64,000 nt of DNA from Glacieibacterium frigidum. Lineage in GTDB: Bacteria; Pseudomonadota; Alphaproteobacteria; Sphingomonadales; Sphingomonadaceae. Both the position numbers and the translations under genes were made by a program. Below the pieces are notes generated by a model. That model had not been told where the DNA came from. It made no database searches and saw only the letters and a list, made by a program, of their open reading frames with translations. Where the stretch lies: contig NZ_VJWA01000002.1 in NCBI RefSeq assembly GCF_007097155.1, forward strand, positions 868,001 to 932,000, given 5' to 3'. The stretch's first letter is position 1. Each line of letters begins with the position of its first letter. Shown piece after piece: positions 41,506 through 50,835 of the stretch.

Positions 41506-42358
41506 AACCCGTCTGTCGCGCAATCTCGGCCCACATCGCTTCGCCCAGCTTGCGCGTCACCGGACCCGGGTTGCCGTCGCCGATCGTGTGACCGTCGACG
41601 CGCACGACGCCGATCACCGGCGCGGTCGTCGCGGTCAGGAAGGCCTCGTCCGCCGCGAAGGCCTCGGCCAGCGTGAAGGGCCGCTCGTCGACGCCGATCT
41701 GCAGGTCCCGCGCCAGACGGATGACGCCCGCGCGCATCACCCCGGGGAGGATCCGTGCCGACAGCGGATGGGTGATCAGCCGCCCGCCGCGGACGATCCA
41801 GGCGTTGGTCGATGCCCCTTCGGCGACGGTGCCGGCATCGTCGACCAGCCAGGCCTCAAACCCGCCCGCCGCCTTGGCGCTCGCCTTCGCCAGCACGTTG
41901 GGCAGCAGGCCGACGGTCTTGATATCGCAGCGCCCCCAGCGCTGATCGTTGACGCTGGCGACCGCGACGCCCTTCGCCTGCATGCCGACGCGGCCTGCGA
42001 GATCGAACGGGCGGACCGTCATCACCAGTGTCGGGCGGTCGGGGCGGAAGCCATGGTCGCGCCGCCCGGCACCGCGCGTCACCTGGATATACAGCAGCGC
42101 CTCGCGCGCGCGGTTGGCCGCGATCAGCCGCCGCGCCTGCACCAGCAGCGCCGCCGTTCCCAGCGGTGCCGCGATGCCCAGCGCCGACAGGTTGCGCGTC
42201 AGGCGCGCGGCGTGCAGGTCCCAGTCGAACAGGCGGCCGTTCGCCACCGCGCAGACCTCGTAGACCGCGTCGGCGAACTGGAAGCCGCGGTCCTCGACCG
42301 ACACGCTCGCGTCCGCCAATGGCACGTGGCGGCCGTCGACATAGGCGAGGCGCGGCAT
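41492..42358 (-). CDS. Class IV aminotransferase, D-amino-acid transaminase-like
   Basis: PLP-dependent fold-type IV aminotransferase. The catalytic Lys is in DIKTVGLLPNVLAKASA, the typical D-amino-acid transaminase context; other motifs are VEDRGFQFADAVYEV and GASTNAWIV. 288 aa. A branched-chain aminotransferase or aminodeoxychorismate lyase is possible, but the DIKT/LPNVLA pattern favours D-alanine aminotransferase. ATG 42358. Confidence 0.87.
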   Translation of the reverse strand: MPRLAYVDGRHVPLADASVSVEDRGFQFADAVYEVCAVANGRLFDWDLHAARLTRNLSALGIAAPLGTAALLVQARRLIAANRAREALLYIQVTRGAGRRDHGFRPDRPTLVMTVRPFDLAGRVGMQAKGVAVASVNDQRWGRCDIKTVGLLPNVLAKASAKAAGGFEAWLVDDAGTVAEGASTNAWIVRGGRLITHPLSARILPGVMRAGVIRLARDLQIGVDERPFTLAEAFAADEAFLTATTAPVIGVVRVDGHTIGDGNPGPVTRKLGEAMWAEIARQTGFRPA

Positions 42359-42417
42359 CCTATCCCCTGCATTGGCGTTGGATGGCGCTTAAAGCGGGTT
42401 TCGTTACGAGGGACAAT

Positions 42418-43761
42418 ATGACCGACCCGCAGATCATCTGGTTCCGGCAGGACCTTCGCCTCGCCGATCAGGCGGCGGTGGCGGCCGCCGCGCGCGCGGG
42501 GCCGGTGATCGCGGTGTACGTCCTCGACGACGAGACTCCCGGCAACTGGCGGATCGGCGGGGCGCAGCGCTGGTGGCTGCATCACAGCCTGGCGGCGCTT
42601 GCCGCATCGCTCGAGGCGCAGGGCGTGCCGCTGGTACTGCGCCGCGGGCGCGCGGGGACGGTGATTCCCGAACTTGTCCGGACAAGTGGCGCGGGCGCTG
42701 TCCACGCGCTGTGGCACTACGAGCCCTGGGCCCGCGTCCAGCAGGCCGAGGTCGCGGCCGAATGCGAGCTGCAGCTGCACGACGGCAATTACCTGCTGCC
42801 GCCGGGCACGGTGCGTACCGGCAGCGGAGGCCCTTTTCGCATCTTCACCCCGTTCTGGCGCGCGCTGCAGCAGCACATGCCGCCGCCCCCGCCGACGCCG
42901 GTGCCTGCGCTGACTGCCGCGCCCGTCCCCGACAGCGATACGCTCGCCGACTGGCAGTTGCTGCCGACCAGGCCAGACTGGTCGAAGGGTTTCAATGTCT
43001 GGACCCCCGGCGAAGCGGGCGCGCACGCGGCACTCGACGCCTTCGCCGGCAAGGCCGCCGCCTACGACCGCGCGCGCAACTTTCCGGCCGAGGCGGGCAG
43101 TTCGCGCCTGTCGCCGCACCTGCATTTCGGCGAGGTATCGCCGGGGCAGGTCTGGCACGCCGTCCCCGACAGCGACTCGTACCGCCGCGAGATCGCGTGG
43201 CGCGACTTTGCCGCCGGGCTGATCGACACCTTCCCCGACAGCCACGAGACACCCGGCCGGGCGCAGTTCGTGGACTTCGCGCACCGCGATGCGCCGGATG
43301 AACTCCGCGCCTGGCAGCAGGGGCGCACCGGCTATCCGATCGTCGACGCCGGGATGCGCGAGCTGTGGGCGACCGGCTGGATGCACAACCGCGTGCGGAT
43401 GATCGCGGCGTCGTTCCTGGTGAAGCATTTGCTGATCGACTGGCGCGCCGGCAGCCGCTGGTTCTGGGATACGCTGGTCGACGCCGACCTCGGCAACAAC
43501 TCGCTCGGCTGGCAGTGGATCATGGGGTCGGGGGTCGACAGTTCGCCGTTCAACCGCATCTTCGCGCCGGTGACGCAGAGCGCCAAGTTCGACGCGTCCG
43601 CCTATATTCGCAAATGGGTGCCCGAACTGGCGCGCGTTCCCGAGGCCGCGATCCATGCGCCGTGGGAGGCAGGCGGTGCGCGCGGCTATCCGCCGCCACT
43701 GGTCGATCACGCCGTGGCGCGTGCGCGGGCGCTGGCGGCCTACGCGGCGACCAGGGCCTAG
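42418..43761 (+). CDS. phrB: Deoxyribodipyrimidine photolyase
   Basis: Light-driven repair of cyclobutane pyrimidine dimers. N-terminal antenna domain (IIWFRQDLRLADQAAV), C-terminal FAD domain with SSRLSPHLHFGEVSPGQVWH, TGYPIVDAGMRELWATGWMH, NRVRMIAASFLVKHLLIDW and DADLGNNSLGWQWIMGSG. Trp residues expected for electron transfer to FAD are present. 447 aa from ATG 42418. Convergent with and overlapping the AraC gene by 4 bp. Confidence 0.95.
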   Translation: MTDPQIIWFRQDLRLADQAAVAAAARAGPVIAVYVLDDETPGNWRIGGAQRWWLHHSLAALAASLEAQGVPLVLRRGRAGTVIPELVRTSGAGAVHALWHYEPWARVQQAEVAAECELQLHDGNYLLPPGTVRTGSGGPFRIFTPFWRALQQHMPPPPPTPVPALTAAPVPDSDTLADWQLLPTRPDWSKGFNVWTPGEAGAHAALDAFAGKAAAYDRARNFPAEAGSSRLSPHLHFGEVSPGQVWHAVPDSDSYRREIAWRDFAAGLIDTFPDSHETPGRAQFVDFAHRDAPDELRAWQQGRTGYPIVDAGMRELWATGWMHNRVRMIAASFLVKHLLIDWRAGSRWFWDTLVDADLGNNSLGWQWIMGSGVDSSPFNRIFAPVTQSAKFDASAYIRKWVPELARVPEAAIHAPWEAGGARGYPPPLVDHAVARARALAAYAATRA

Positions 43762-44603
43762 CTGTAGAGGGCGAGCCGCGGCATGCCGGGCAGCAGGCGG
43801 CGGCGGGCGATCGTCACCCGGCTGACCGGCGCCGCGTCGGCGACGAAGCGCGCCGGGGTCATGCCGACGAACTGCTTGAACTCGCGGATGAAGTGCGACT
43901 GATCGTAGAAGGCGTCGCCCGCGGCTTCGGACCAGGTGCGCGCCTCGCCGGTACCCAGCCGCACCGCCGCCTGGAGCGCGCGATACTTGCGCGCGAGAAG
44001 CTTGGGCGACGCGCCGTAGTGGCGGCGCGACCAGCGCTCGACCTGCCGCGCCGACATGCCCGACGCCGCGACGAGCGCATCGACACGCGGATCGGGGCTG
44101 GCGGTCAGCCAGTCGTCGGTCAGGCGCAGGAACCACGCCGGCACCGCCCGCGGCCGCTCGAGCAGGCCGGTGAAGAAGCGATCGGCCGCCGCCACCCGCG
44201 CCGCGTCGTCGCGGGCGTCCGCAATGGCGTCGCAGGCATCGTCGGCGGCGACCCCGCACACCGTGCGCAGCTCGACGGCATCGTCGGCGAGTTCGTCGGC
44301 ATCGGGACCGATCAGTGCGCTCCATCCGGCCGGCATCAGCCCCGCGCCGAAGCAGCCAAAGGGCCCGGTCGCACAGGTCTCGACAGGTGCCGCGGTCGGC
44401 CCCGACAGCAGCGCGGGCGGGCCGGCGACAGTGCGGCCGTCGGCGAAGCGGTAGGACAGCGTGCCGCGCACGACGAAGCGGACCTGGCCGAGTTCGGCGC
44501 GCATCCGGTCGCACAGCAGCGGGAGATCGGTCTCGCACCAGTAATAGGAGGAGACGAGGCCACGCAGCGCGGGCGCGGGGGCGAAGTAACGAACCTGGAC
44601 CAT
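43758..44603 (-). CDS. AraC family transcriptional regulator
   Basis: N-terminal AraC-like binding region (DUF6597-type, LRGLVSSYYWCETDL) and C-terminal double helix-turn-helix (ALVAASGMSARQVERWSRRH; WSEAAGDAFYDQSHFIREFK; VGMTPARF). About 281 aa from ATG 44603; TTG 44615 is an alternative. Effector and targets unknown. Confidence 0.9.
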   Translation of the reverse strand: MVQVRYFAPAPALRGLVSSYYWCETDLPLLCDRMRAELGQVRFVVRGTLSYRFADGRTVAGPPALLSGPTAAPVETCATGPFGCFGAGLMPAGWSALIGPDADELADDAVELRTVCGVAADDACDAIADARDDAARVAAADRFFTGLLERPRAVPAWFLRLTDDWLTASPDPRVDALVAASGMSARQVERWSRRHYGASPKLLARKYRALQAAVRLGTGEARTWSEAAGDAFYDQSHFIREFKQFVGMTPARFVADAAPVSRVTIARRRLLPGMPRLALYS

Positions 44604-44732
44604 GCGCGACGCCAACCCCGTTTGCGCGCGCGCCCACGGCCGATTATCGGCGGAAAGCGACGCGGCGTCAGACGGATACCCGGCCCGGTAACCCGTTCCG
44701 GCACTAAACGATTCGCCTGTGCGGGGGAAGTC

Positions 44733-46130
44733 CTATCGCGCGTCGGCGTAGATGCGGACGAGGGCGTGGAGATAGTCGCGCCCGTCGAGCACCGAGGTGA
44801 CGCGGATCCGCTCGTCGAGGCCGTGGACGCCGCCGCCGTCGTCGTCGCGCAGGATCCCCGGCACGCCGTAGGACGGGATGCCGACCGCGGCGAGATAGAT
44901 CGAGTCGGTCGCGCCGGTCGACATCGTCGGGATCATCGGGATTTCCGGGAAATGCTTCGCCGCCAGCCGCTCGGCGGGCTGCACGACCTTGGGATCGAGC
45001 GGCGTCGGCGTCGCCAGCGGCCCGCGTCGCGGCTTTGAGGTGATCGTCACGTCCGGGTCGCCGATCGCCGCGGCGAGGGCGGCCTGCGTGCCCTCGATCG
45101 TGTCGCCCGGGAAGATGCGGCAGTTGACGTTGCCCCGCGCGCGCTGCGCCAGCGCATTCTCGGCGTGGCCGGCGTCGAGGAGGGTGACCACGCAGGTCGT
45201 GCGCAGCGTCGAGTTGAGCAGCGGGTCGCGTGCCAGCAGCGCCTCCGCCGCGCCGTCCTGCGGGTTCGCGGCGATGCGCGCCATCGCGGCGCCGACCGGC
45301 TCGGCATACAGCGCGGCGGCGCGGGCGAAGAACGCCTGGGTCACCGGCGTCATACGGACCGGGAACTTGTAGGCCTGCACCTTGAGCACCGCCGCGGCGA
45401 GGCCGGTCACCGCATTGTCGGCGCGCGGCACCGACGAGTGGCCGCCGCGGTTGCGCACCTCGAGCGTGTAGTTGTGCGCCATCTTCTCGCCGACCTGCAG
45501 CGCCAGCGAGCGCGGCTTGCCGCTCGCATCGACCCGCCCGCCGCCGCCCTCGTTGAGCGCGAACTCGGCGTCGATCAGGTCGCGGCGGTTGGCGGCCAGC
45601 CATTCGGCGCCGTTGAACACGCCGGTCGTTTCCTCGCCGCAGGTCAACGCCAGCTTGACGCTGCGCTTCAGCCGCGGCTCGGCCTTCATGCGGATCAGGC
45701 TGTCGGCGAAGATCGCCGCCATCGCCTTGTCGTCGGCGGCGCCGCGCGCATAGAAATAGCCGTTCTCCTCGATCAGGGTGAACGGGTCGCGCGTCCAGTC
45801 GGCCTTCTTCGCCTCGACGACGTCGAGGTGCGCGAGCAGCAGGATCGCCTTCGCCTTGGGGTCCTTGCCCGGCAGGACGGCGACCAGCCCGCCCTCCTTC
45901 GGTGCCTCGGGCACGCTGAACAAATGCAGGTCGGCGTCGGCGAAGCCCGCCGCCTTGAGCCGCGCCGCGACGCGCTCGGCGGCCAGCGTGCACGACCCCG
46001 CCGACAGTGTCGTGTCGGTCTCGACGAGCTGCTTGTACAGGTCGCGGAACGCCGCCTCCCCGGCGCGCGGCGCCTGCGCGGAAGCGGAGCCCGCCGCGAG
46101 CGTGGCGGCGATAATGGTGCGGACGATCAT
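44733..46130 (-). CDS. M20 family metallopeptidase, exported
   Basis: Di-zinc peptidase/carboxypeptidase with a signal peptide (MIVRTIIAATLAAGSASAQA). Zinc-site motifs: LLLAHLDVVEAKK (first His/Asp), ARGAADDKAMAA (bridging Asp), LTCGEETTG (catalytic Glu Glu) and a C-terminal His in VHGLDERIR. A dimerisation lid lies between them. 465 aa. Divergent from the S9 peptidase gene, suggesting a periplasmic peptide-use pair. Confidence 0.92.
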   Translation of the reverse strand: MIVRTIIAATLAAGSASAQAPRAGEAAFRDLYKQLVETDTTLSAGSCTLAAERVAARLKAAGFADADLHLFSVPEAPKEGGLVAVLPGKDPKAKAILLLAHLDVVEAKKADWTRDPFTLIEENGYFYARGAADDKAMAAIFADSLIRMKAEPRLKRSVKLALTCGEETTGVFNGAEWLAANRRDLIDAEFALNEGGGGRVDASGKPRSLALQVGEKMAHNYTLEVRNRGGHSSVPRADNAVTGLAAAVLKVQAYKFPVRMTPVTQAFFARAAALYAEPVGAAMARIAANPQDGAAEALLARDPLLNSTLRTTCVVTLLDAGHAENALAQRARGNVNCRIFPGDTIEGTQAALAAAIGDPDVTITSKPRRGPLATPTPLDPKVVQPAERLAAKHFPEIPMIPTMSTGATDSIYLAAVGIPSYGVPGILRDDDGGGVHGLDERIRVTSVLDGRDYLHALVRIYADAR

Positions 46131-46211
46131 GCGATTTCCCCCTGTTTGCGATCAGCGTAGCGCAAAGCACGCGGCTTGCCAGTGCCGGGGCGGACGGGGC
46201 AAACAGCGCGC

Positions 46212-48338
46212 ATGATCCAGCTTCGCGCCGCACTCCTCCTCCCCCTCCTCGCCGCCGCCCCGCTCGCCCCCGACCGCCATGCCTGGCTGGAGGAGATCGA
46301 GGGCCCGCGCGCCATCGCGCAGGTCAAGGAATGGAACGCCGACGCCGCGAAGATCCTGACCGCCAGCCCGGGCTTCGCCGCGACGCGCGACCGGGCGCGC
46401 GCACTGCTGGAGGACGACCAGAGGATCGCGACGCCGAATACGGTGAACGGCGAGACGGTGCTCAACCTGTGGCAGGACGGCAAGAACCCGCGCGGCCTGT
46501 GGCGCGCCGCATCGCTCGACAGTTTCGCGAGCGGCAAGCCGGCGTGGCGGGTGCTGATCGACGTCGATGCGCTGGGCAAGGCCGAGGGCAAGTCGTGGGT
46601 GTGGAAGGGCGCCGACTGCCGCGCGCCGAGGTACGACCGCTGCCTCGTGTCGCTCGCCGACGGCGGCACCGACGCGGTGGTGGTGCGCGAGTTCGACATC
46701 GCAGCTGCGAAGTTCGTCGAGGGCGGCTTTGCGCTGCCCAACGCCAAGACCAACGTCGACTGGGCCGGCGACGACGCGCTGTATGTCGCGACCGATTACG
46801 GCGCGGGCAGCCTGACGACCTCCGGCTATGCGCGCATCGTCAAGCGCTGGCAGCGGGGCACGCCGCTCGCATCGGCAACGGTCGTCGGCGAGGGGATCGA
46901 GAAGGACGTGCGTGTCGGCACGCGGGTCTTCAACGACGGCGGCACCGCCTATCCGGTGTTCGAGCGCGGCGTCGATTTCTTCAACAGCGAGGTCAGCCAT
47001 ATCGCGGGCGACAGGCTGATCCGCTCGCCGCTGCCGACCGACGCCGAGATCGAGGATGTTCTCGACGGCCGAATGATCGCGCGGCTGCAGTCGCCGTGGC
47101 AGGGCCGCGCGGCGGGCACGCTGGTCGCCTATGCGATCGCCGACGTCGTCGCCGGCAAGGCGCCGGTGATCGAGACGGTGCTGGTGCCGACCGCGCGCCA
47201 GTCGATCGAGCAGGTCGCCGCCGGTAAGGGCGTGGTGTGGGTCAAGCTGCTCGACGACGTGTCGGGCAAGCTCGTCGCGCTGACGCGCACCGCGTCGGGC
47301 TGGCAGGCGGCACCGCAGCCGCTCGCCGCGAACTCGACCGTCCAGCTGAATGCGGTCGCGGGCGTGCGCGATCTCGCCTTCGTCACCGTCGAGGGGATGC
47401 TGACCCCGCCGACGCTCTATGCCGTCGTCCCCGGCGTGCCCGCACGCGCGGTCCAGTCGCTGCCGGCGCGCTTCGACGCCAGCGCGATGACCGTCGAGCA
47501 GCGCTTCGCCAAGTCCAAGGACGGCACGCGCGTCCCCTATTTCATCGTCCGCAAGAAGGGCGTTCGCGGCCCCGTGCCCGCGCTGGTCCACGCCTATGGC
47601 GGTTTCCGCGCCGCGCAGACGCCGACCTATCTGGTCGAGCAGCCGTACCGAGCCGGCCCCGTCGCGCTGTTCCAGGTCGAGCGCGGCAACGCCTTCGTAC
47701 TGGCGAACATCCGCGGCGGTGGCGAATACGGCCCGGCGTGGCATCAGGCGGCGCTGCGCGAGAAGCGCCAGAACGCCTTCGACGACCTGCACGCCGTCGC
47801 CGAGGACCTGATCCGCACGAAGGTCAGCGCGGCGAAGCGCATCGCCATCTCGGGCCGCTCGAACGGAGGTTTGCTCGTCGGCGTCGCGATGGAGCAGCGC
47901 CCCGACCTGTACGGCGCGGTGATCATGGGATCGCCGCTGATCGACATGCAGCGCTATTCGAAGCTGTCGGCGGGCGCCTCATGGATGGGCGAGTACGGCA
48001 ACCCCGATGTGCCCGCCGACTGGGCGTTCATCGGCAAATACTCGCCGTACCAGAACGTCCAGGCGGGCAAGAACTACCCTGCGCCGTTCATCTACACCTC
48101 GACCAAGGACGACCGCGTTCATCCGGGCCATGCGCGCAAGTTCGCCGCCGCGCTGGGCGAGACGGGTACGCGCTTTTACTATGACGAGGCGATCGAGGGC
48201 GGCCATGCGGCAGGCGCCGACCGGCTGGCCGATGCGCAGCGCGCCGCGCTGATCGACGCTTATTTAACGCGCGAGTTGAGTTCGAGCTCGGCGTCGACGA
48301 GCGCGCCCCAGGCGGCGAGGGTGCGGTCGAGCCGATAG
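46212..48338 (+). CDS. Prolyl oligopeptidase family serine peptidase (S9A)
   Basis: An N-terminal leader of modest hydrophobicity (MIQLRAALLLPLLAAAPLAP) suggests export. A seven-bladed propeller region (residues 60-420) precedes the alpha/beta-hydrolase domain: VHAYGGFRAAQTP, ANIRGGGEYGPAWHQAALRE, nucleophile Ser in ISGRSNGGLLVG, Asp in STKDDRVHPGHARKFAA, and His in IEGGHAAGADR. Cleaves short peptides after Pro or similar. 708 aa from ATG 46212. Its last 79 bp overlap the end of the convergent glycosyltransferase gene. Confidence 0.93.
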   Translation: MIQLRAALLLPLLAAAPLAPDRHAWLEEIEGPRAIAQVKEWNADAAKILTASPGFAATRDRARALLEDDQRIATPNTVNGETVLNLWQDGKNPRGLWRAASLDSFASGKPAWRVLIDVDALGKAEGKSWVWKGADCRAPRYDRCLVSLADGGTDAVVVREFDIAAAKFVEGGFALPNAKTNVDWAGDDALYVATDYGAGSLTTSGYARIVKRWQRGTPLASATVVGEGIEKDVRVGTRVFNDGGTAYPVFERGVDFFNSEVSHIAGDRLIRSPLPTDAEIEDVLDGRMIARLQSPWQGRAAGTLVAYAIADVVAGKAPVIETVLVPTARQSIEQVAAGKGVVWVKLLDDVSGKLVALTRTASGWQAAPQPLAANSTVQLNAVAGVRDLAFVTVEGMLTPPTLYAVVPGVPARAVQSLPARFDASAMTVEQRFAKSKDGTRVPYFIVRKKGVRGPVPALVHAYGGFRAAQTPTYLVEQPYRAGPVALFQVERGNAFVLANIRGGGEYGPAWHQAALREKRQNAFDDLHAVAEDLIRTKVSAAKRIAISGRSNGGLLVGVAMEQRPDLYGAVIMGSPLIDMQRYSKLSAGASWMGEYGNPDVPADWAFIGKYSPYQNVQAGKNYPAPFIYTSTKDDRVHPGHARKFAAALGETGTRFYYDEAIEGGHAAGADRLADAQRAALIDAYLTRELSSSSASTSAPQAARVRSSR

Positions 48339-49402
48339 GCCTCAGCGCGCTCGCCGGGCAGCACGCGGCCCTTCGCCGGGCCGGTCTGGCGCAGCAGCGC
48401 CGCCGACCACGCGGCGGGGTCGCCCGGATCGGCGATCAGCCCGTAGCGCTCACCGTCAAGCACCGCGGCCGCATTGCCCGCCGTCGCCGAGGCGACCACC
48501 GGCGTGCCGCAGGCGAGTGCCTCGAGCAGCGCGTTCGACGCGCCTTCCCACCACGACGGCAGCGCGAACACCGCGGCTCGCACCAGCCAGGCGAACGGAT
48601 TGTCGGTGACGCCGGGCAGAGCGACGCGGTCGGCGATTCCGAGCGACTGGGCACGTGCCACCAGCTCGTCGCGCGCCGCGTCGCTGCCGCCGCCGAGCAG
48701 GACGAGGTTTAGTGGGCGGACGCGGTTGGCGCGCGCCACCGCGTCGACCAGCAGGCCGAGGTTCTTCTGCGGCACCAGCCGCCCCATCGCGAGGACGAAC
48801 GGGTCGGCCCCGGCGGCGGCGAAGGGGTGCGGGCACGGCGACGCGGCACGCGCGCGGATGCGGTCGAGGTCGACGCCGTTCTCGATTACCACAGCCAGGC
48901 CGCTGGCGTGCGCCTTGGCCAGCCGCGCGTCGCCGAGCAGATGCGCCGAAACCAGCACGATGCGGTCGGCATCACTCAGCAGCGCCGCCATCTGGACATC
49001 GTCGCCGACCTTTGCCGGCATGCCCTTCGCCCGCCCGCCGCGGTTGTGGTCGATATCGTTCGAAAAACGGTAGATGCGGCGCAGACCGGTCAGTCCGCGC
49101 AGCGCCGCGAGGAACAGCGGATGGCCGCGATTGCCCGCCGAGATGACGATCTGCGGCGCCGTCGCGACGATCCGCGCGCGCAGCCGCCGCCCCAGCCCGA
49201 TCAGCGCCAGCGGCCCGATCCGCCCCGCCCCGCCCAGCGTCGTGACCGCGATGCCATGCTCGTGCATCACGCCGCTGCGGCAGGTGATCAGTTCGACATC
49301 GTGGGTCTTCCCGAGCGCGTTCGCCAGCGCGAAGGCATTGCGTGCGACACCCGTCGCCGACAGGTCGAAGACGAAAATGGCGATGCGGGCGCGGGGCGGC
49401 AT
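48260..49402 (-). CDS. Glycosyltransferase family 4
   Basis: GT-B fold glycosyltransferase. N-terminal domain starts RIAIFVFDLSATGVARNAFA; the C-terminal nucleotide-sugar domain has VLAMGRLVPQKNLGLLVDAV and LPSWWEGASNALLEALACGT PVVAS, typical of GT4. 380 aa; ATG 49402 is the first start giving a GT-B N-terminus, although the frame is open far upstream. The acceptor is unknown; LPS or exopolysaccharide assembly is likely, but no such cluster is adjacent. Confidence 0.9.
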   Translation of the reverse strand: MPPRARIAIFVFDLSATGVARNAFALANALGKTHDVELITCRSGVMHEHGIAVTTLGGAGRIGPLALIGLGRRLRARIVATAPQIVISAGNRGHPLFLAALRGLTGLRRIYRFSNDIDHNRGGRAKGMPAKVGDDVQMAALLSDADRIVLVSAHLLGDARLAKAHASGLAVVIENGVDLDRIRARAASPCPHPFAAAGADPFVLAMGRLVPQKNLGLLVDAVARANRVRPLNLVLLGGGSDAARDELVARAQSLGIADRVALPGVTDNPFAWLVRAAVFALPSWWEGASNALLEALACGTPVVASATAGNAAAVLDGERYGLIADPGDPAAWSAALLRQTGPAKGRVLPGERAEAYRLDRTLAAWGALVDAELELNSRVK

Positions 49403-49486
49403 GACGGCGGTGTATCGACCACCGCGCCGCCTGCGCGCAAGCGCCGTGCTTGCATCGCCGGGCGCTTTCGGGTTCAACGCGCGGCC

Positions 49487-49861
49487 ATGCTCAGGCTCTT
49501 GTCCTTTATCTTCACGTGGTGGAACGGCCCCGGCCTCGGCACGCGACTCTCGACGTGGCGCACCGGCACCGAGGTCGGTCGCGACGAGCAGGGCAATGTC
49601 TATTACGGATCGAAGGCCGGCCGCCGCTGGGTGATCTACAACGGCGCGCCCGAGGCGAGCCGCATCCCGCCCGAATGGTATCAGTGGCTGCACAAGACTG
49701 TCGATACGCTGCCGTCCGAGACCAAGCCGCGCGTCTGGGAAAAGCCCTGGGTGCCCAACCTGACCGGAACGAGTGGAGCCCATGCCCCCTCCGGGTCGTT
49801 GAGCGTCACCGGTAAGCGCGCCCGCGCGACCGGCGACTATGAGGCATGGACACCCGAATAA
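49487..49861 (+). CDS. NADH:ubiquinone oxidoreductase subunit NDUFA12-like
   Basis: Homologue of the mitochondrial complex I 17.2-kDa supernumerary subunit, present in alphaproteobacteria. Motifs: FIFTWWNGPGLGTRLSTWRT, GTEVGRDEQGNVYYGSKAGR, WVIYNGAPEASRIPPEWYQW, LHKTVDTLP. 124 aa from ATG 49487. The stop abuts the mlaD start, giving a NDUFA12-mlaD-DUF2155 run that I regard as common in sphingomonads. Confidence 0.94.
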   Translation: MLRLLSFIFTWWNGPGLGTRLSTWRTGTEVGRDEQGNVYYGSKAGRRWVIYNGAPEASRIPPEWYQWLHKTVDTLPSETKPRVWEKPWVPNLTGTSGAHAPSGSLSVTGKRARATGDYEAWTPE

Positions 49862-50392
49862 ATGCGTACCCTGTTGAAAGATAACGTGATCGAGGCCCTC
49901 GTCGGGCTCCTCGTGCTGCTTGTCGCGGTCGGTTTCGTGGTGTTCGCCTACCAGCGCACCAACGCCGGCACCGCGGGCGGCTACACGGTCGCGGCGCGCT
50001 TTCCGAACGTGACGGGCGTGTCGGCGGGCACCGACGTGCGCGTGTCGGGCATGAAGATCGGCACCGTCACCGGCAGCCGCCTCGACGAGAAGACTTTCCA
50101 GGCCGTCCTCGACCTGTCGATCGACCCCAAGGTCAAGCTGCCGATCGATTCGAGCGCGGCGATCACCAGCGAGGGGCTGCTCGGCGGCAACTACATCTCG
50201 CTGACGCCGGGCGGCGATCCCGAGACGCTGAAGCCCGGCGACGAGATCACCGACACGCAGGGTGCGACCGACCTGATGGGGCTGATCGGAGGCTATATTA
50301 ACGGCACCGGCAACAAGGCGGCCGCGCCCGCCGAGGGGGCTGCCGCGCCTGCTGCTGGCCCGCCGGCCGCCGTGACTCCGCCGGCGCAATGA
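49862..50392 (+). CDS. mlaD: Phospholipid-trafficking MCE protein MlaD
   Basis: Inner-membrane-anchored MCE-domain protein of the Mla pathway, which moves phospholipids across the periplasm. N-terminal helix NVIEALVGLLVLLVAVGFVV; MCE domain YTVAARFPNVTGVSAGTDVR and VSGMKIGTVTGSRLDE; Pro/Ala-rich tail. 176 aa. The other mla genes are not adjacent. Overlaps the DUF2155 gene by 4 bp. Confidence 0.92.
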   Translation: MRTLLKDNVIEALVGLLVLLVAVGFVVFAYQRTNAGTAGGYTVAARFPNVTGVSAGTDVRVSGMKIGTVTGSRLDEKTFQAVLDLSIDPKVKLPIDSSAAITSEGLLGGNYISLTPGGDPETLKPGDEITDTQGATDLMGLIGGYINGTGNKAAAPAEGAAAPAAGPPAAVTPPAQ

Positions 50393-50835
50393 TCCTGCTG
50401 GCGTTCGCCGCGGCGGCGGTCGCCGTGACGCCGATGGCCGAACGCGTCGTGACCCTGAGCGCGCTCAACAAGCGCAGCGGGCGCGCCGAGACCTTCACCG
50501 CCAAGCCCGGCGAGCAGGTGTCGTTCGACGCGCTGACCGTCCGCGTCCGCGCCTGCGAGACGACACGGCCCGAAGAGCCCAAGCTGACCGGCGCGTTCCT
50601 GCAGATCGACGAGCGGCTGCGCGGCGGCGCGGCGCGGCGCCTGTATTCGGGCTGGATGTACGCCGAGAGCCCGTCGCTCCACCCGCTCGAGCACGCGCTC
50701 TACGACGTGTGGGTCAGGAGCTGCAGTATGCGCTTTCCCGCCGTCGGCCCCGATACGGTGGTTTCGGGTCGCGCCGCGAAGAGCGAGTCGAGCGCGAAGA
50801 AGTCGCCCGAGGCGGCGAGCGCGCCCTCCAACTGA
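50389..50835 (+). CDS. DUF2155 exported protein
   Basis: Short signal-like N-terminus ([18 protein letters not shown]), then the DUF2155 core: [60 protein letters not shown] and YDVWVRSC, with two Cys likely bonded. 148 aa. Function unknown; in alphaproteobacteria it follows mlaD or complex I subunits. The 3' 136 bp overlap the 3' end of aat on the other strand, including the conserved YDVWVRSC region. Confidence 0.87.
   Translation: MILLAFAAAAVAVTPMAERVVTLSALNKRSGRAETFTAKPGEQVSFDALTVRVRACETTRPEEPKLTGAFLQIDERLRGGAARRLYSGWMYAESPSLHPLEHALYDVWVRSCSMRFPAVGPDTVVSGRAAKSESSAKKSPEAASAPSN

Noticed and set aside
42199-44637. 812-codon minus-strand open frame over the photolyase and AraC genes
   Set aside because: Composition is typical of antisense shadows and it covers the photolyase, which has clear motifs.
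44704-46233. Alternative 509-codon frame over the M20 peptidase gene
   Set aside because: Out-of-frame, same-strand shadow; the M20 frame has the zinc-site motifs and signal peptide.
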